A stretch of 64,000 bases of DNA, taken from positions 1 to 64,000 of the forward strand of contig JAKLTH010000218.1 in the NCBI GenBank assembly GCA_025175895.1. The letters are read 5' to 3'. Within the stretch, counting starts at the first letter, position 1. Each line of letters begins with the position of its first letter. The DNA comes from Wurfbainia villosa (lineage: Eukaryota > Streptophyta > Magnoliopsida > Zingiberales > Zingiberaceae). The notes under the pieces are model-generated. The model did no database searches. It had not been told where the DNA came from and was given only the letters and a program-made list of their open reading frames with translations. The translations under genes were made by a program, and so were the position numbers. Positions 36,419-47,464 of the stretch are shown here, piece by piece.

Positions 36419-37387
36419 ATATCGACAAACACGAACACTCTCTCTCTGCGTTCTGTCCTTGAGAAGGACAAGCTCAATGGAGCAAATTTCCTGGACTGGT
36501 ACAGGAACCTGAGAATCGTTCTCACCCAAGAAATGAAGTTGTACGTCCTGGACCAGACCATTCCGAAGGCACCTCCTGCCACTGCCTCACGAGTTGACAA
36601 AGATGCTTACAAGAAGCATCAAGATGATGCATTAGATGTGTCATGTCTAATGCTCGCGACCATGAACTTTGAGCTTCAGAAGCAACACGAGTTCATGAAT
36701 TCTTATGATATGGTTGAACATCTTCGTCAACTATATCAAGGACAAGCAAGGCACGAGAGATATGAAGTCTCTAAGGCATTGTTTGGGTCTAAAATGCAAG
36801 TTGGGACTCCCGTAGGTCCATATGTACTCAAGATGATTGGGTACGTAGAAAACCTACAGAGATTGGGATTCCCCCTTGGCTAAGAGCTGGCCACTGACTT
36901 TATCTTACAGTCTTTGTCGCAAAGCTACAATCAATTTGTCATGAATTACAACCTGAATGAAATTGATAAGCCACTGCCTGAGATGCTTAGCATGTTGAGA
37001 ACTGCTGAGCTCAACCTTAAGAAGGGAAAATTTGACTTCATTTTGATGGTTCAAAAGAAGAAAGGCAAGGGCAAGCCTAAAGGTAAGGGAAAGTCCCAAG
37101 CCAAGGGCAAAGGCAAGGAATTGAAACCCACAGGAGGGGTGGCCAAGGAAGGGACTTGCTTCCACTGCAAGAAAGCTGGACACTGGAATCGTAACTGTAA
37201 GGCATACCTGGAAGATCTTAAGAAGAAGAGAAGTGAGACTTCTACTTCAGGTATAAATGTTATAGAAGTCAATCTATCTATTTCTTCATCATGGGTATTA
37301 GATACCGGATGTGCATCTCACATTTGTACCAATGTACAGGCGCTGAGAAATAGCAGGGCATTGACAAAGGGCGAGGTGGACCTATGA
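36419..37387 (+). pseudogene. A2 gag-protease
   Basis: The expected start position reads ATA at 36419. The frame then reads LSLRSVLEKDKLNGANFLDW, AYKKHQDDALDVSCLM, LRQLYQGQARHERYEVSKAL and MIGYVENLQRLGFPLG, and a stop occurs at 36881-36883. After the stop the same frame continues with NQFVMNYNLNEIDKPLPEML, a Lys/Gly-rich tract, a knuckle (CFHCKKAGHWNRNC at about 37158-37198) and the protease box WVLDTGCASHIC (Asp codon at 37301). The protease is cut by a stop at 37385-37387. It is nearly intact but has a lost start and two stops. Confidence 0.87.
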
Positions 37388-38340
37388 GTAGGCAAGGGAG
37401 CAAGGGTTGCTGCTGTTGGTCTAAGAACTTATGATCTATCTCTGCCCTCTGGGCTTGTACTAGAATTAGATGAATATTGTTATGTGTCTACCTTAACTAA
37501 GAACATAATTTCGGTTTCTTGTTTGGACAAGAAAGAATTTACATTTATAATAAAGAACAAATGTTGTTCAATTTATTTAAATGATATGTTCTATTGTAGT
37601 GTACCTCTAATGAACGGACTCTACTTTCTAGACTTAGAGAGCCCTATCTATAACATAAGTATCAAAAGGTTCAAGTCAAATGAGTTGAACCAAACCTATC
37701 TCTGGCATTGTCGTTTAGGTCACATAAATGAGAGTCGCTTATCTCAGCTCCATAAGGATGGGTTACTAGACTCATTTGATTTTGAATCATATGAGACATG
37801 TGAGTCTTGTCTTTTAGGCAAGATGACCAAGACACCCTTTAGTGGACATAGCGAAAAAGCAACAGACTTGCTAGGACTTATACATAGTAATGTATGTGGC
37901 CCTTTCAAAGTTACTGCTAGAGGTGGTTACAAATACTTCATTACATTTACTGATGACTTCAGTAGATATGGTTATGTGTATCTCATGACACATAAATCAG
38001 AATCCTTTGAAAAGTTCATAGAATTCAAGAATAAAGTACAAAACCAGCTTGGCAAGAGTATTAAGATACTTCGATCAGATCGAGGTGGTGAATACCTTAG
38101 CCATTAGTTTTATGACTATCTAGCTGAGTGTGAGATTCTATCCCAACTCACTCCTCCTGGAACACCACAGTGGAATGGTGTATATCGGTGCTTCCATCTC
38201 ATTCGAGAGATTATCGATAGAGGAGATGTGAAGATTTATAGAGTACCCACAGAGGCTAACATCGCAGATCCCTTGACCAAGGCTTTGGCACAGAAAAAAC
38301 ATGATGGTTACACTAGGTCATTGGGTATTAGATACTACGG
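37388..38340 (+). pseudogene. A2 integrase fused to RNase H tail
   Basis: The 207-residue frame (37484-38107) contains the protease end (ISVSCLDKKEF), the HHCC finger (WHCRLGHIN, CESCLLGK), the first catalytic region (LIHSNVCGPF, where this copy has Asn at the Asp position) and ILRSDRGGEYLSH. After a stop at 38105 the same frame goes on through PQWNGV and directly into FHLIREIIDRGDVK and TEANIADPLTKAL of RNase H. The join at about 38180 keeps the frame, so a single deletion removed about 2 kb of integrase tail, RT and RNase H. Confidence 0.85.
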
Positions 38341-38375
38341 TGATTGACACTAATGCTAGTGGGAGATTGTTAGTG

Positions 38376-38687
38376 GGAATTCATGACTTTGTGTAACCAT
38401 CTAATTAGATCTGACAGTTGAGATTAAATCTCTAGATCCGACGGTTGAGATTAAATCCCTAGAACCAATGGAGGAGATTCTTTCAAGGTTCTCAATGTAC
38501 CTAATAACATGAGAGGTGTCAAAGGCATTATTTGGATGTAAAATGCAAGAAGTAACTCCTGTAGGAACTCATGATACAGTTGTTTAAGATGTGCAATCAT
38601 ATCAAAAGAATCTATGTTCTCATGTTACTTCTGAAGCTCATAGTTCATAGTAGCAAGCATAAGGCTTGACACATCTAATGCATCATC
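38376..38687. repeat. Rearranged A-family gag scraps and inverted C-LTR piece
   Basis: 38376-38480 includes a 42-bp inverted copy of 39569-39610 in the C-family LTR. About 38515-38577 encodes plus-strand gag (KALFGCKMQ, TPVGTHD), and 38578-38687 encodes minus-strand gag (SLMLATMNYELQK). Two gag pieces from the A family therefore lie head to head. No gene is present. Confidence 0.75.
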
Positions 38688-40459
38688 TGTTGGTTTTTGC
38701 TTATCGAGTCCGTGAGGGGAAACTTCGCTTCCCACTTCACCTCGGTAGCTTATCCATGGCGATCCCTTCGATGTCCCCGGATTAAAAAATTTTAATCCTA
38801 GACAAAAGAGATTGCCCAAACCACCAAGTCATCGTCGTACTATTCGTTTAGAGAGGTTACTTGAACAGACTAGTTGTTCAAGCGACCATCCTCTATTCTA
38901 TGAGTAGCCGCGGAATAGACGATTTCTGGATCGTCGGTTTTTGTGTTTATGCTCGGGATCCAAGTATTATTTAGCCATTTACAGATTTATATTATGCTCA
39001 TAAATGAAAAATAAATACAAACATGTAACATATAAAATTTAGAGAATCGATATACCTCTCGATCTTCTAATGTATGACCTTCCTCCTTTTGGACGTCGTG
39101 TGGGCGACGCTCTACCAAAAGTCGAAGCTCCTAAATCGCAAATCTTCCTTCCTTGCTCTTCCAAAGCAAGAGGAAGAATAGAAACAAGGCTTTTCTCCTC
39201 ACTAGAACCAACCAACAAGGAATTAATGCCTTCCTTGCCGCTGGCCAACTAAATGAAGGAGAAGATGGTGGAAAACAACCAAGATACCTAGGGAAACCCT
39301 ATATCTTGTTTCCACCACCTAAGGAGAGGGAGAAGAGAGGTTTCGCCACCGGCCAAGAGCTGGAATAGGGATGGAAAAGGAGCTAGACGCCGGCCACCCT
39401 TGGAGGAAGAAGAAGAAAAGGAAGTTCTTTCCTTAATTGGTGCCGCCACCCTCCTAAAACCCTAACCCTAGCCTTGCCGCCAACTAGAAAACCTAAGCCT
39501 CTCTTCAATTGTAGTTCACGCCAACTCCATGCCCTCCTTTTATAGAGTTTAGGGATAAGTCATGAATTAATCTCCTCCATTGGTTCTAGGGATTTAATCT
39601 CAACCGTCGGATGTTAGAGATTTAATCTCTACCTATGGATCTTAGAGTTTTGTTTCTATCCTTTGGATCTAAGGTTCATGAGGTGTTAATAGGCTACATT
39701 AGGGACCATGAGGAGGAGTTGGGTCTTGGCCACCCATGGATCAAGTCCACATAAAGTTTGATCCACTAATGATGATCCAATCCACTAAAGGTTCGTCATT
39801 GATCTACCTTACCAACCCCCATATGATAATATGGGCTCCATATATTATTTGTACATTTTCTCTCCGTGTTTAAGATCTCGAATGTCCATCGATTAATTAA
39901 TTTACTGACCATTAATTAATCGACATCTAACTCCATGAGTAGTACCACTCAACCTTTTCATCATGTCGGACCAAGTCCACCTGTAGGGTTTACATGATGA
40001 ACCTTATGAGCTCCTCAAGGGGACATCATCATCCTAATATATAGGACACGGTGTCCTATAATCAACGACACATCATATAAATAATATCATCTCCCAACTT
40101 ACCGAGTCTATCGATCTAATCTATAAATCTCGCCCATTGGTAAATCAAAGAGATGACTACTAAGTATATGTGCCCGTTATTATATCGGGATTAAGAGCTT
40201 GTACTAAATAATATTTGAGGTTCGATTCGATTATGTAGTCAGCAATAAATTGAATCACCTCTAAGTCGGTCCTGCTCAATACACACAAAGTACACTAGTG
40301 TGATTCCATGGTCAAGACAAACCAATACCAAATCACACTACAACCATTCCGATGGTTTGTCCAAAGCCATCTCGGTTGTGAGCCTTTACTTATACTTTTC
40401 AAGGGGTCGATAACATGATCTCCCGTGTGACACCACACATCATGTTATCTACAATGTAA
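38688..40459 (-). repeat. C-family LTR, minus orientation, right end truncated
   Basis: On the plus strand it begins TGTTGGTTTTTGC at 38688, which is the CA end of a minus-strand LTR. A TATA-like box (minus-strand TATAAAAGG near 39535-39545) precedes a GC- and purine-rich region. 40300-40459 matches the B LTR at 10945-11105. Beyond 40459 the similarity ends. No C-family coding body or PBS adjoins it, so it may be a solo LTR fragment. Small frames inside are not genes. Confidence 0.65.
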
Positions 40460-41099
40460 CGACAATTTACCAAACACAGCTGATAAAGTTTCGAAATGCC
40501 CAAAACGCGCGCATAATTCCCAAAATACCCCTCCCGCCAAACAGATTGCAATTTAATGCAGAGAGAGATTTGCATCCATCCGAGCCACAACTGGAAATCC
40601 CGAGTCATCCAAACGTCACTTCTAGCCGCGTGGGAGTGGCAGGCCCATGCTGTTGATGAGCACCACACGCAGGTTTCCTCCGTAAACCAACTGAGGAACA
40701 CCATTTTTTATGAAACCCTAATAGTTATCAACGACATCACTCCTCCCACGAATATATCAGCACTTAATCCAGAAGTTGGCGCAGCTCACTCACCAGCCTC
40801 TTCACATAGTATTATCATGTATGTATATGTTTTTATTCTTGAGACTGCTATGAGGTTAATAAATGCATTGTAGGTGGTTGTATAGCCAAGTTTGCCACAC
40901 ACCCATAAATACGATGTAGGCATATCATACCAAAGTAGACCAATGCACCCATAATTGCGATGCAGGAGATTCATAACCGAGTTTTGTCGCCACCTAAACA
41001 AATTCCACCTAACTTAAAAGGTGATGCTTCCAATTAAACCCCACGATTACTTAAGTTCCCTGATTGATATTCCCAACACTAGGAGATTCAATCTATCTG
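40460..41099. other. Unassigned stretch before palindrome array 1
   Basis: No gene or known repeat is recognised. It starts CGACAATTTACCAAACAC and has a composition unlike the neighbouring LTRs. I looked for an inverted partner that could make it a terminal repeat of a DNA transposon and found none by eye. Confidence 0.35.
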
Positions 41100-42165
41100 A
41101 GAGAGTAGGTGGTGCTGGCAATGAAATTCCCAGCACCACCGTATCCCTAAAATTTAAAATCCCAACACTATGAGAGAGTAGGTGGTGCTGGCAATGAAAT
41201 TCCCAGCTCGCTGGTCTGGATAAAAAGTGATGCTGAGAATTTAAATCCCAGTAACATCGTGGCGCTGGGCTTCAAATTCTCAGCACCATTAAGGTTCAAC
41301 AAATTCGGGATAAAATCTGGTGCTGGGAATTTAAATCTCGTCACCACCGTGGTGCTGAGTTTAATACTCCCAGCACCATGGGGAATGAACTTGTCGAGAT
41401 AAATGGTGGTGCTGGTAATTTATATTCCAGCACCACGATGGTAATGAGATTCAAACTCCCAGCAACACCTTGGTCTTTGGGAATCTAATTCACTAGACGA
41501 GGAGATATAAGTGGTCGACATTAAGGGTGGTGCTGGGATTTGAAACCTCAGCAACACTATGGTCCTGCGAATAAGACTCCCAGCACCATTGGCATTGGAC
41601 TGGTCGAGATAAATGGTGGTGCTGGGAATTTATATCCCAGCACCACCGTGGTAATGGGATTAAAACCCCCAGCAACACCATGGTGCTGGGAATGTAATTT
41701 CCAGCACCATGTACAGGTAATTTGCGGGAATTGTTGGTGGTGCTAGGAACTAAAACCCCAGCAACACAGTGGTTCTGCGTTTAAATATCGGCACAGGGGA
41801 GATGGAACTAGTCGGATAAATGGTGGTCTTTGGGAATTTATATCCCGGCTGACCACCGTGGTAATGGGATTAAAACCCCCAGCAACACCATGGTGCTGGG
41901 AATGAAATTTCCAGCACCATGTACATAAAATTTGCTAGAATTGTTGGTGGTGATGGGAACTAAAACCCTAGCAACACAGTGGTTCTGCGTTTAAATATCC
42001 CAGCACCAGGGAGATGGAACTGGTCGAGATAAATGGTGGTGCTGGGAATTTATATCCCAGCACCACCGTGGGCCTGGGATATAAATTTCCAGCACCATGG
42101 AGAGGGAACCTGGCTGAGAAAAAGAGTGGTGCTGTCAATTTATATTGGAGATAAATAAAGTCGTC
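41100..42165. repeat. Palindrome array 1 (GGTGCTGGGA arms), ~210-bp higher-order unit
   Basis: The stretch consists of imperfect palindromes whose arms are GTGGTGCTGGGA and TCCCAGCACCAC around 7-11-base AT-rich loops. The best examples are 41615-41647 and 42035-42067, with 13-bp perfect stems. A larger unit containing GATAAATGGTGGT recurs at about 41398, 41608, 41815 and 42028 (period about 207-213). Copies vary, often with matching changes in both arms. Confidence 0.88.
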
Positions 42166-42220
42166 TAGGCGGGTCGAGTCCAAGCATGACCTATACTATC
42201 ATTCTCCACCTTTCCTTATG

Positions 42221-42700
42221 CCAAGTGGCACGCGGCCGAAACTGGGAGGTAGGAGGATCAGAAGGAAGTTTCCTCGACGCAACAACATGTGAAGCCGTTA
42301 GGTCTTTCAGTCGATGTAAAGAATTCGGAATTTGGACTCCTGTAGGTCCATCAATGGGCTTCGGTCAAAACCCATTGATGGCCCTAGTCACCTCAACTTC
42401 GGTCCAAACCAACTCCAGTGGCTTTGGGACTTGACCCTCTGTGTATCGTGTCCAAAATTTCTATTTTTCAAGGCAGGATTAGGTTTACACAGCCAATTTT
42501 CAGAAATCAGGCCCCGTGCCAAGTGGCACGCGGCCGAAACTTGGAGGTAGGAGGATCAGAAGGAAGTTTCCTCGATGCAACAACATGTGAAGTCGTTAGG
42601 TCTTTCAGTCGATGTAAAGATTTCGGAATTTGGACTCCTGTAGGTCCATCAATGGGTTTCGACCAAAACCCATTGATGGCCCTACGAGACTCTTGTGTTC
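42221..42700. repeat. 298-bp repeat unit, first cluster (2 copies)
   Basis: The unit beginning CCAAGTGGCACGCGGCCG starts at 42221 and 42519. It contains CAGTCGATGTAAAGA and a separate hairpin CCATCAATGGG...CCCATTGATGG (first copy 42348-42381). The second copy is shortened. Four further copies lie at 47736-49160. Each leaves a plus-strand frame of up to about 98 codons open. Confidence 0.88.
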
Positions 42701-43010
42701 TGGGATTAAAATTGCGACAACCTTATTTCCGGGTTTGTTTAAAGTGTACGTGGTAATCGAAATTGAAATCCTAGGACCATGTGTTCTCTCGCCAGCTTCT
42801 AAGATTATGCGTGGTCACGAATTGAAATCCTAGGACCACTGTGTGTTCCCCGCCCAATTCTAAATTGTACGTGGTTCTGGGAATTGAAATCTCATGATCA
42901 CTTTATTCCTTAGCCATTTCGAAATTGTACGTGGTCCTGGGAAATAAATTCCCATGACCACTTTGTTTCTGGGATTATAATTACCAGCACCACCGTATTC
43001 TAAATCCGTC
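42701..43010. repeat. Palindrome array 1b (GGTCCTGGGA arms)
   Basis: Degenerate units carry GTGGTCCTGGGAAAT and CCCATGACCAC-type arms with GAAATTGTACGTGGT spacers. This type matches the right array at 49200-49900 better than the left half of array 1. It stops just before a candidate promoter at 43028. Confidence 0.75.
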
Positions 43011-43024
43011 CGACCGCACCCGAC

Positions 43025-43518
43025 CCGTTAATATAAAACTCCCCGGTGGAAGTTCAAACATCTCAACACCACATTTCATTTCTCTATCGCTCCTTGCGTT
43101 CTGTCTCTGTGGAATTCCGCTTCCGTTCCCTGGCTGCCGTTCAAACTCTCGGTTCGATTCAAACTCCCGGTGCACCATAACCCTGTCGATTCAACCTCCC
43201 CGGTGCGAGTTAAAGCATCTCAACACCAGCTCAACACCATCTCAATGCGATTTTCGACCTAAGTAAGTTTTGTAGATTTCTTAAATTCTGTGTCGCTATC
43301 GTTTCTTCCGATCTATCTAGGGTTTTTGCCTTTTTCCGTTCACGATCTCGTTTAAACTCGGGCCTGATAGGGTTTAGGGTTTTAGGGTTTACCATTTAAG
43401 CAGAGGTAACGTTTGTTTGTATCATCACACATGTTTCAATCCATTTCATCTATTAGTTTAAAATCGCTGTATTACAATGCATTTGGTTGTTAACCTAAGG
43501 AATTTTTTTCAGTTAACG
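43025..43518 (+). promoter_or_regulatory. Candidate promoter, 5' UTR and UTR intron of gene 1
   Basis: A TATA-like TTAATATAAAACTCC lies at about 43029, followed by a C- and T-rich leader with CACATCTCAACACCA-like repeats. An intron-like stretch runs from GTAAGT at 43263 to TTTTTTTCAG ending at 43512, and contains TCTAGGGTTT-type plant 5' intron sequence. The ATG of gene 1 follows at 43519. The arrangement is seen in the sequence; transcription is inferred. Confidence 0.5.
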
Positions 43519-46500
43519 ATGGCTTCAACTGGTGAATCATCAAGCGATACTTCTGCAAGAACCCGTGCGTTGATGCGAGGAAGAACCAAGAGAATGAACT
43601 GGAAAAGCAACGTTTCACAGTTTAAAAAATTTATTGCAAGTGTATCGCCGAGTGTGGAAGAAGAAACGCTTATTCGGAGCTCCCCCTTTGCGTGGGTTTT
43701 GGACATTCGGATATTACCCATGTCCGGACCCTCGTTGAATATGTTTGATAATTGGGATTGCGGAGAAATGTTTTATATTCCAAGACAAGAAATTGCATTT
43801 CACAAAGAAAGCGGATGTCTCCCATCCTTGGTCTACTGATGATGGACTCAGTTCCTGAATAATGAAGCTCCCTGCAGCTATATTTTCAATATTTCGTGGA
43901 AGGCGATTTTATGCCAGCATCTGAGGAATTTGACCTATTGGTCCGCCGTCCTGTTGGTCGGTGACCTATTATTGGCTGTCGACCTGTTGGTCGTTACTCG
44001 ACTTCCCACCTGAAGTAGTTTTGCCTTCCCGATTGAACTCTAGACCTCGGGCTAAGTACTAAAGTTTATGAATCACGGTAACCAAGTGATCTGGATCGCC
44101 CGGTTGCGGACCGTAAACATGCTCCTGGAGTCTAAATCGAAGTATCGAGTGAAGTCAGTGATAACGGCGACGCGGGTGGATGATTGAATGCCAACGGCGA
44201 TCGTTGAATAAGTCGCCACCGACTCATTCAAATGCCTTTTATTATAGCGATTGGGCCTATTGGCGGAATTGACCCTACCTCGACGGCCGTCGCCCTGTTG
44301 GCCGTCGTTACCTGGACTTCCCACCCACGAGTGGGTTTTGCCTTCCCGAGTTGAACTCTGACCTCCGGGCTAAGTACTAAAGTTTATGAATCACGGTAGA
44401 TCACGATCACTTGGATGATTCATCTTTCTGAAAGTAGAATCTGGCAAACAAAAGTCAGTGGCAACGGCGGCGGCGATCATCGACGATCCGATAAAGCGAT
44501 ATCGACGATAGAGTCGTCGAATTCCCCAATAGGGCACGATCGTTACAATAAAAGGCGCCTTTTTACGCCAGACCCTATTGGCGAGTCGGCGACCCTATTG
44601 GTAGCGGCGTCGTGTTGGCGGAAGTCGGCCCCTTGGTCGAGTCGCCCTGTTGGCCGTCGTTACTCACACAGTCTTCCCACACTGGAAGTGGGTTTTGCCT
44701 TTCGAGATTGAACTCTAGACCTCGGCTAAGTACTAAAGTTTATGAATCACGGTAACCAATGATCGGGATCGCTTGGTTGCGAGATTCATAAACTTTAGCC
44801 TGGAAGAATCTGAAAAACTAACAGTGTGCGACAACCTAAAATAAATGGTGAGTCAATAAGACGATATCATGATTGCTCTAACAAGCATCTGGAGGATTTA
44901 TTGAAGACTTCGGATCTCGGATAATTTAGGATCTGCAAAACTTTATTGTTAGTTGTTTATTTTATATTTTTTCTCTTGTGTGTTTTTTACTACCACCAGC
45001 AGTAAGCCTAGAATAGCTATGCGATCACTTATAGATTGTGTAGAGGATTTTGATAACTTAGGCAGGTACAATTGGTGCGAAGCACTTTATACGTACATGA
45101 CTCCTCAAATGGAGTTAATTGGTATGGGAGTCACATTGCGACCAAAAGCAGACGTCGTAGGTGGATCCACGAGACCAATGCTTAAGGGTTTCACACACTT
45201 ATTGGCTGTGAGTGAATATATTTTATGTCTTCCGCAAATAGTATAGATAAATCTATCTATTAACAACTAATCTTGTCATTCCAGGTATGGATGTGTGAGC
45301 ATTTGTGTATCCTACCTCCACACGTCCCTCATGCTTTGCCAAGAATACTGAGATGGAGGTTGAGTTCCACAAATGTAAGGGTCGTTAAGAAGATGGTAGA
45401 TGGTCTCGTACCTGACAAAATCATTGTCGATCTAATTTCAGCATAGTCAGAGTTGCATCTGGTACATACCGCTTCCCCGCCTAGATTTTCTGCATCAACT
45501 CCTCAACCCGAAACTCAGGTCGACGCAAGAGGAATGGCCTGTCCTGTATGCCAGGAGAATGCAGAAATTGTATCTACTCTAAGCACCAAGCTAGTTGAAG
45601 CAAGGTGTGATTTTGAAAGCACCTCCCTACTTAAGGAAGCGACCATCGAACAACAAGAAAAGACAATACAGGAGCTTCTTCAAGAGTTAGAGGAGGTCAG
45701 GAACAGGAAGGACAACGAGATAAGTGAAAGGGATGATATAATTCTTTGAAAAGAAGCATTAATCGCTGAAAAGACAGTTTTAATCTGGAGCTTCAACTCA
45801 ATTTACAATCCCGGGATGTAGAGGGTTACAATCACAAATATACAAGTATCGCAAACCCAACCTTCTTCTGCATACACTAGGCGGAAGGTTTGTGTGAGGA
45901 AGAAGGCTCTTGATGGTCTATCACCCCCTAGCCTTAGAAGCCTCCCTCCTGCATGGTTTTCAAACATCCCTAAAAGAAGGAGAGTTGAAACTCAAATTGT
46001 CCCCAGCAAGGCTATTGAGTATCCCTCAGTAGACCCTAATATCTCTCCTGTAGAGCCAAACATTGAGCAGGAGTCAGGCCAGGATAAAAAAGGGAAATTA
46101 TTTGCCGAGGAGGGTGAACCCGAAATATCAGATATCGGCACACAAGTCTCCACGGACAAACAACCAACACTCGACGAAGTCAAGCAGAGGATATTGGAGG
46201 TGAGCATAAGTTATCCTGTCCAGTCCTATTTTTCAGACAAAATATTTCTGAAACTGAACAGTTTTATTTTGTATACAGCAAGCTTATAAAGAATTCACCG
46301 GTAAGATGGATCCAAACGTCGGGGAGTCTTTATTGAAACTAAAAAAATAGAGTAAGACAGTCTTATATTCTTTGTATATACCTTTCATCTTATGTTTTGA
46401 GAGTTGCTAATAACCCTTTCCTTGTGTAGTGTGACGATGCTCGAGGACCGTGTGGAAGACCGATGCTATTAACTTATACATGGACTCTTTCCTTACAATA

Positions 46501-46905
46501 TTTGATTGGAATGTTTTGACACATGGGGATTGCATAAGCGCATATTTTTCAGTCTTAGCTGAGCAGTGTAAGGTGACTGATAAGGCGTACTATAATTCAA
46601 TTTTCTATGGGGCTGGATTCCCGGTAAGTTTTTGGCCCTTTTGCAAGGAATTGTAAACTTTACGGCTTCGGTGTTTTGACAGATTTTTTTATACACAGGA
46701 TATGTTTAATATTATATGCGCCCAAGCATTCGAGCAAACTTTTAAAACCCCGCAATCCAATCGATACATATTTTGTCCAATAATCCGTGATTTATCATCG
46801 CCACCTACTAGTGGCCGACTTGGAAATTTCGTAGTTCATCCACTACAACTCCTTGTCCGAAGGCTTACACTACTCAATCAAGAAACAGAAGCATTAGATT
46901 AGATT
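43519..46905 (+). pseudogene. Gene 1: DUF1985-like / Ulp1-like multi-exon gene, degenerate
   Basis: Exon 1 (43519 to about 43837) encodes MASTGESSSDTSARTRALMR, then LIRSSPFAWVLDIRILPMSG, resembling the DUF1985 start. An exon at about 44999-45207 (DNLGRYNWCEALYTYM, MLKGFTHLLA) joins in frame across a GTGAGT..CAG intron to 45285 (VWMCEHLCILPP), matching the DUF1985 end. That exon has a TAG at 45444, then a coiled-coil-like tract (EKTIQELLQELEEVRNRKDN). More exons end at 46199 and start at 46279. 46430-46623 (AINLYMDSFLTIFDWNVL) and 46699-46902 (RYIFCPI) resemble the Ulp1 N-terminal half. The Ulp1 His and Cys blocks are not seen. DUF1985 with Ulp1 is typical of plant transposon-borne genes. Confidence 0.55.
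43930..44775. repeat. ~320-355-bp repeat, 3 copies, within gene 1
   Basis: The landmark TAAGTACTAAAGTTTATGAA recurs at about 44054, 44371 and 44727. Each is preceded by GTTGGCCGTCG-like and CTTCCCAC...GTTTTGCCTT sequence. It lies in what would be the first intron of gene 1, suggesting local tandem duplication or an inserted repeat. No gene is seen in it. Confidence 0.75.
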
Positions 46906-47460
46906 TCAAATAAACCATTTGTGTATGGAGGATTCATAGCATTTATTTCGCCCTGTTGAATTCTTTAAAAGATGCACTCTTCGTATTATGATAATTGACA
47001 TCTGGCGGTGAAAAAATTTGTAATGCAAACTTTTCCAAGGCCGAGTCTAGGGTCCTGCAAAGCTCTTCGTAAGACATCTAATAATCTTTGTAAATACCAT
47101 ATTTTATAAGCTAGCATTGGACTAATAATTTTTAATTTTTACTATGATTCATTTTTTATAATACGATACATTGAGAGCCTACTATTTGGGTACCCTAAAA
47201 GATTGAGCATACAGGATACGAGGAGCTTGATTCGTGTGGTGGGAATAGAATAATGCGCACTACAATTTTGTTTGCAATTATGGTCTTTGTATAGTGGGAT
47301 ATGTTGTAAGACTATACGAGTTTTAGATATGTAACTACATGCCTGCTGTAAAAGTCATTAGTCAGCTGCAAAGGTGTTTGCAATCTGTGTAGTATCTGTA
47401 CAATTATGGAATATATATACTTTGTTAAATATTTCAACCACTTCGACTTTATGATTTTGT
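46906..47460. other. AT-rich downstream flank of gene 1
   Basis: I see no gene. Expected Ulp1 catalytic motifs were looked for here in three plus frames and not found. The stretch may be the 3' end or untranslated region of gene 1. It ends where palindrome array 2 begins. Confidence 0.4.
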
Positions 47461-47464
47461 GATG

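Larger units (their letters stand above)
32982..38375 (+). mobile_element. Ty1/copia element A2 with RT deleted
   Basis: The 5' LTR (32982-34744), PBS, leader, gag, protease and integrase run in order on the plus strand. At about 38180 the integrase is fused in frame to the last part of RNase H. The element ends with a PPT (GTGGGAGATTG at 38359-38369) and only eight bases of 3' LTR (TGTTAGTG, 38368-38375). The missing parts are the integrase tail, all of RT and most of RNase H. The possible left target site is CCTCT (32977-32981); the right side is rearranged. Confidence 0.86.

Noticed and set aside
40460..40520. Terminal inverted repeat of a Mutator-like element
   Set aside because: The AATTTACC...TTTCGAAATGCCCAAAA style is suggestive, but I found no inverted partner near 49.9, 52.7 or 53.8 kb and no 9-bp duplication.
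41100..42165. CRISPR-like array of regularly spaced palindromic repeats
   Set aside because: Spacing and units are irregular, spacers are themselves repeat-derived, there are no cas genes, and the surroundings are plant retrotransposons with spliced genes.
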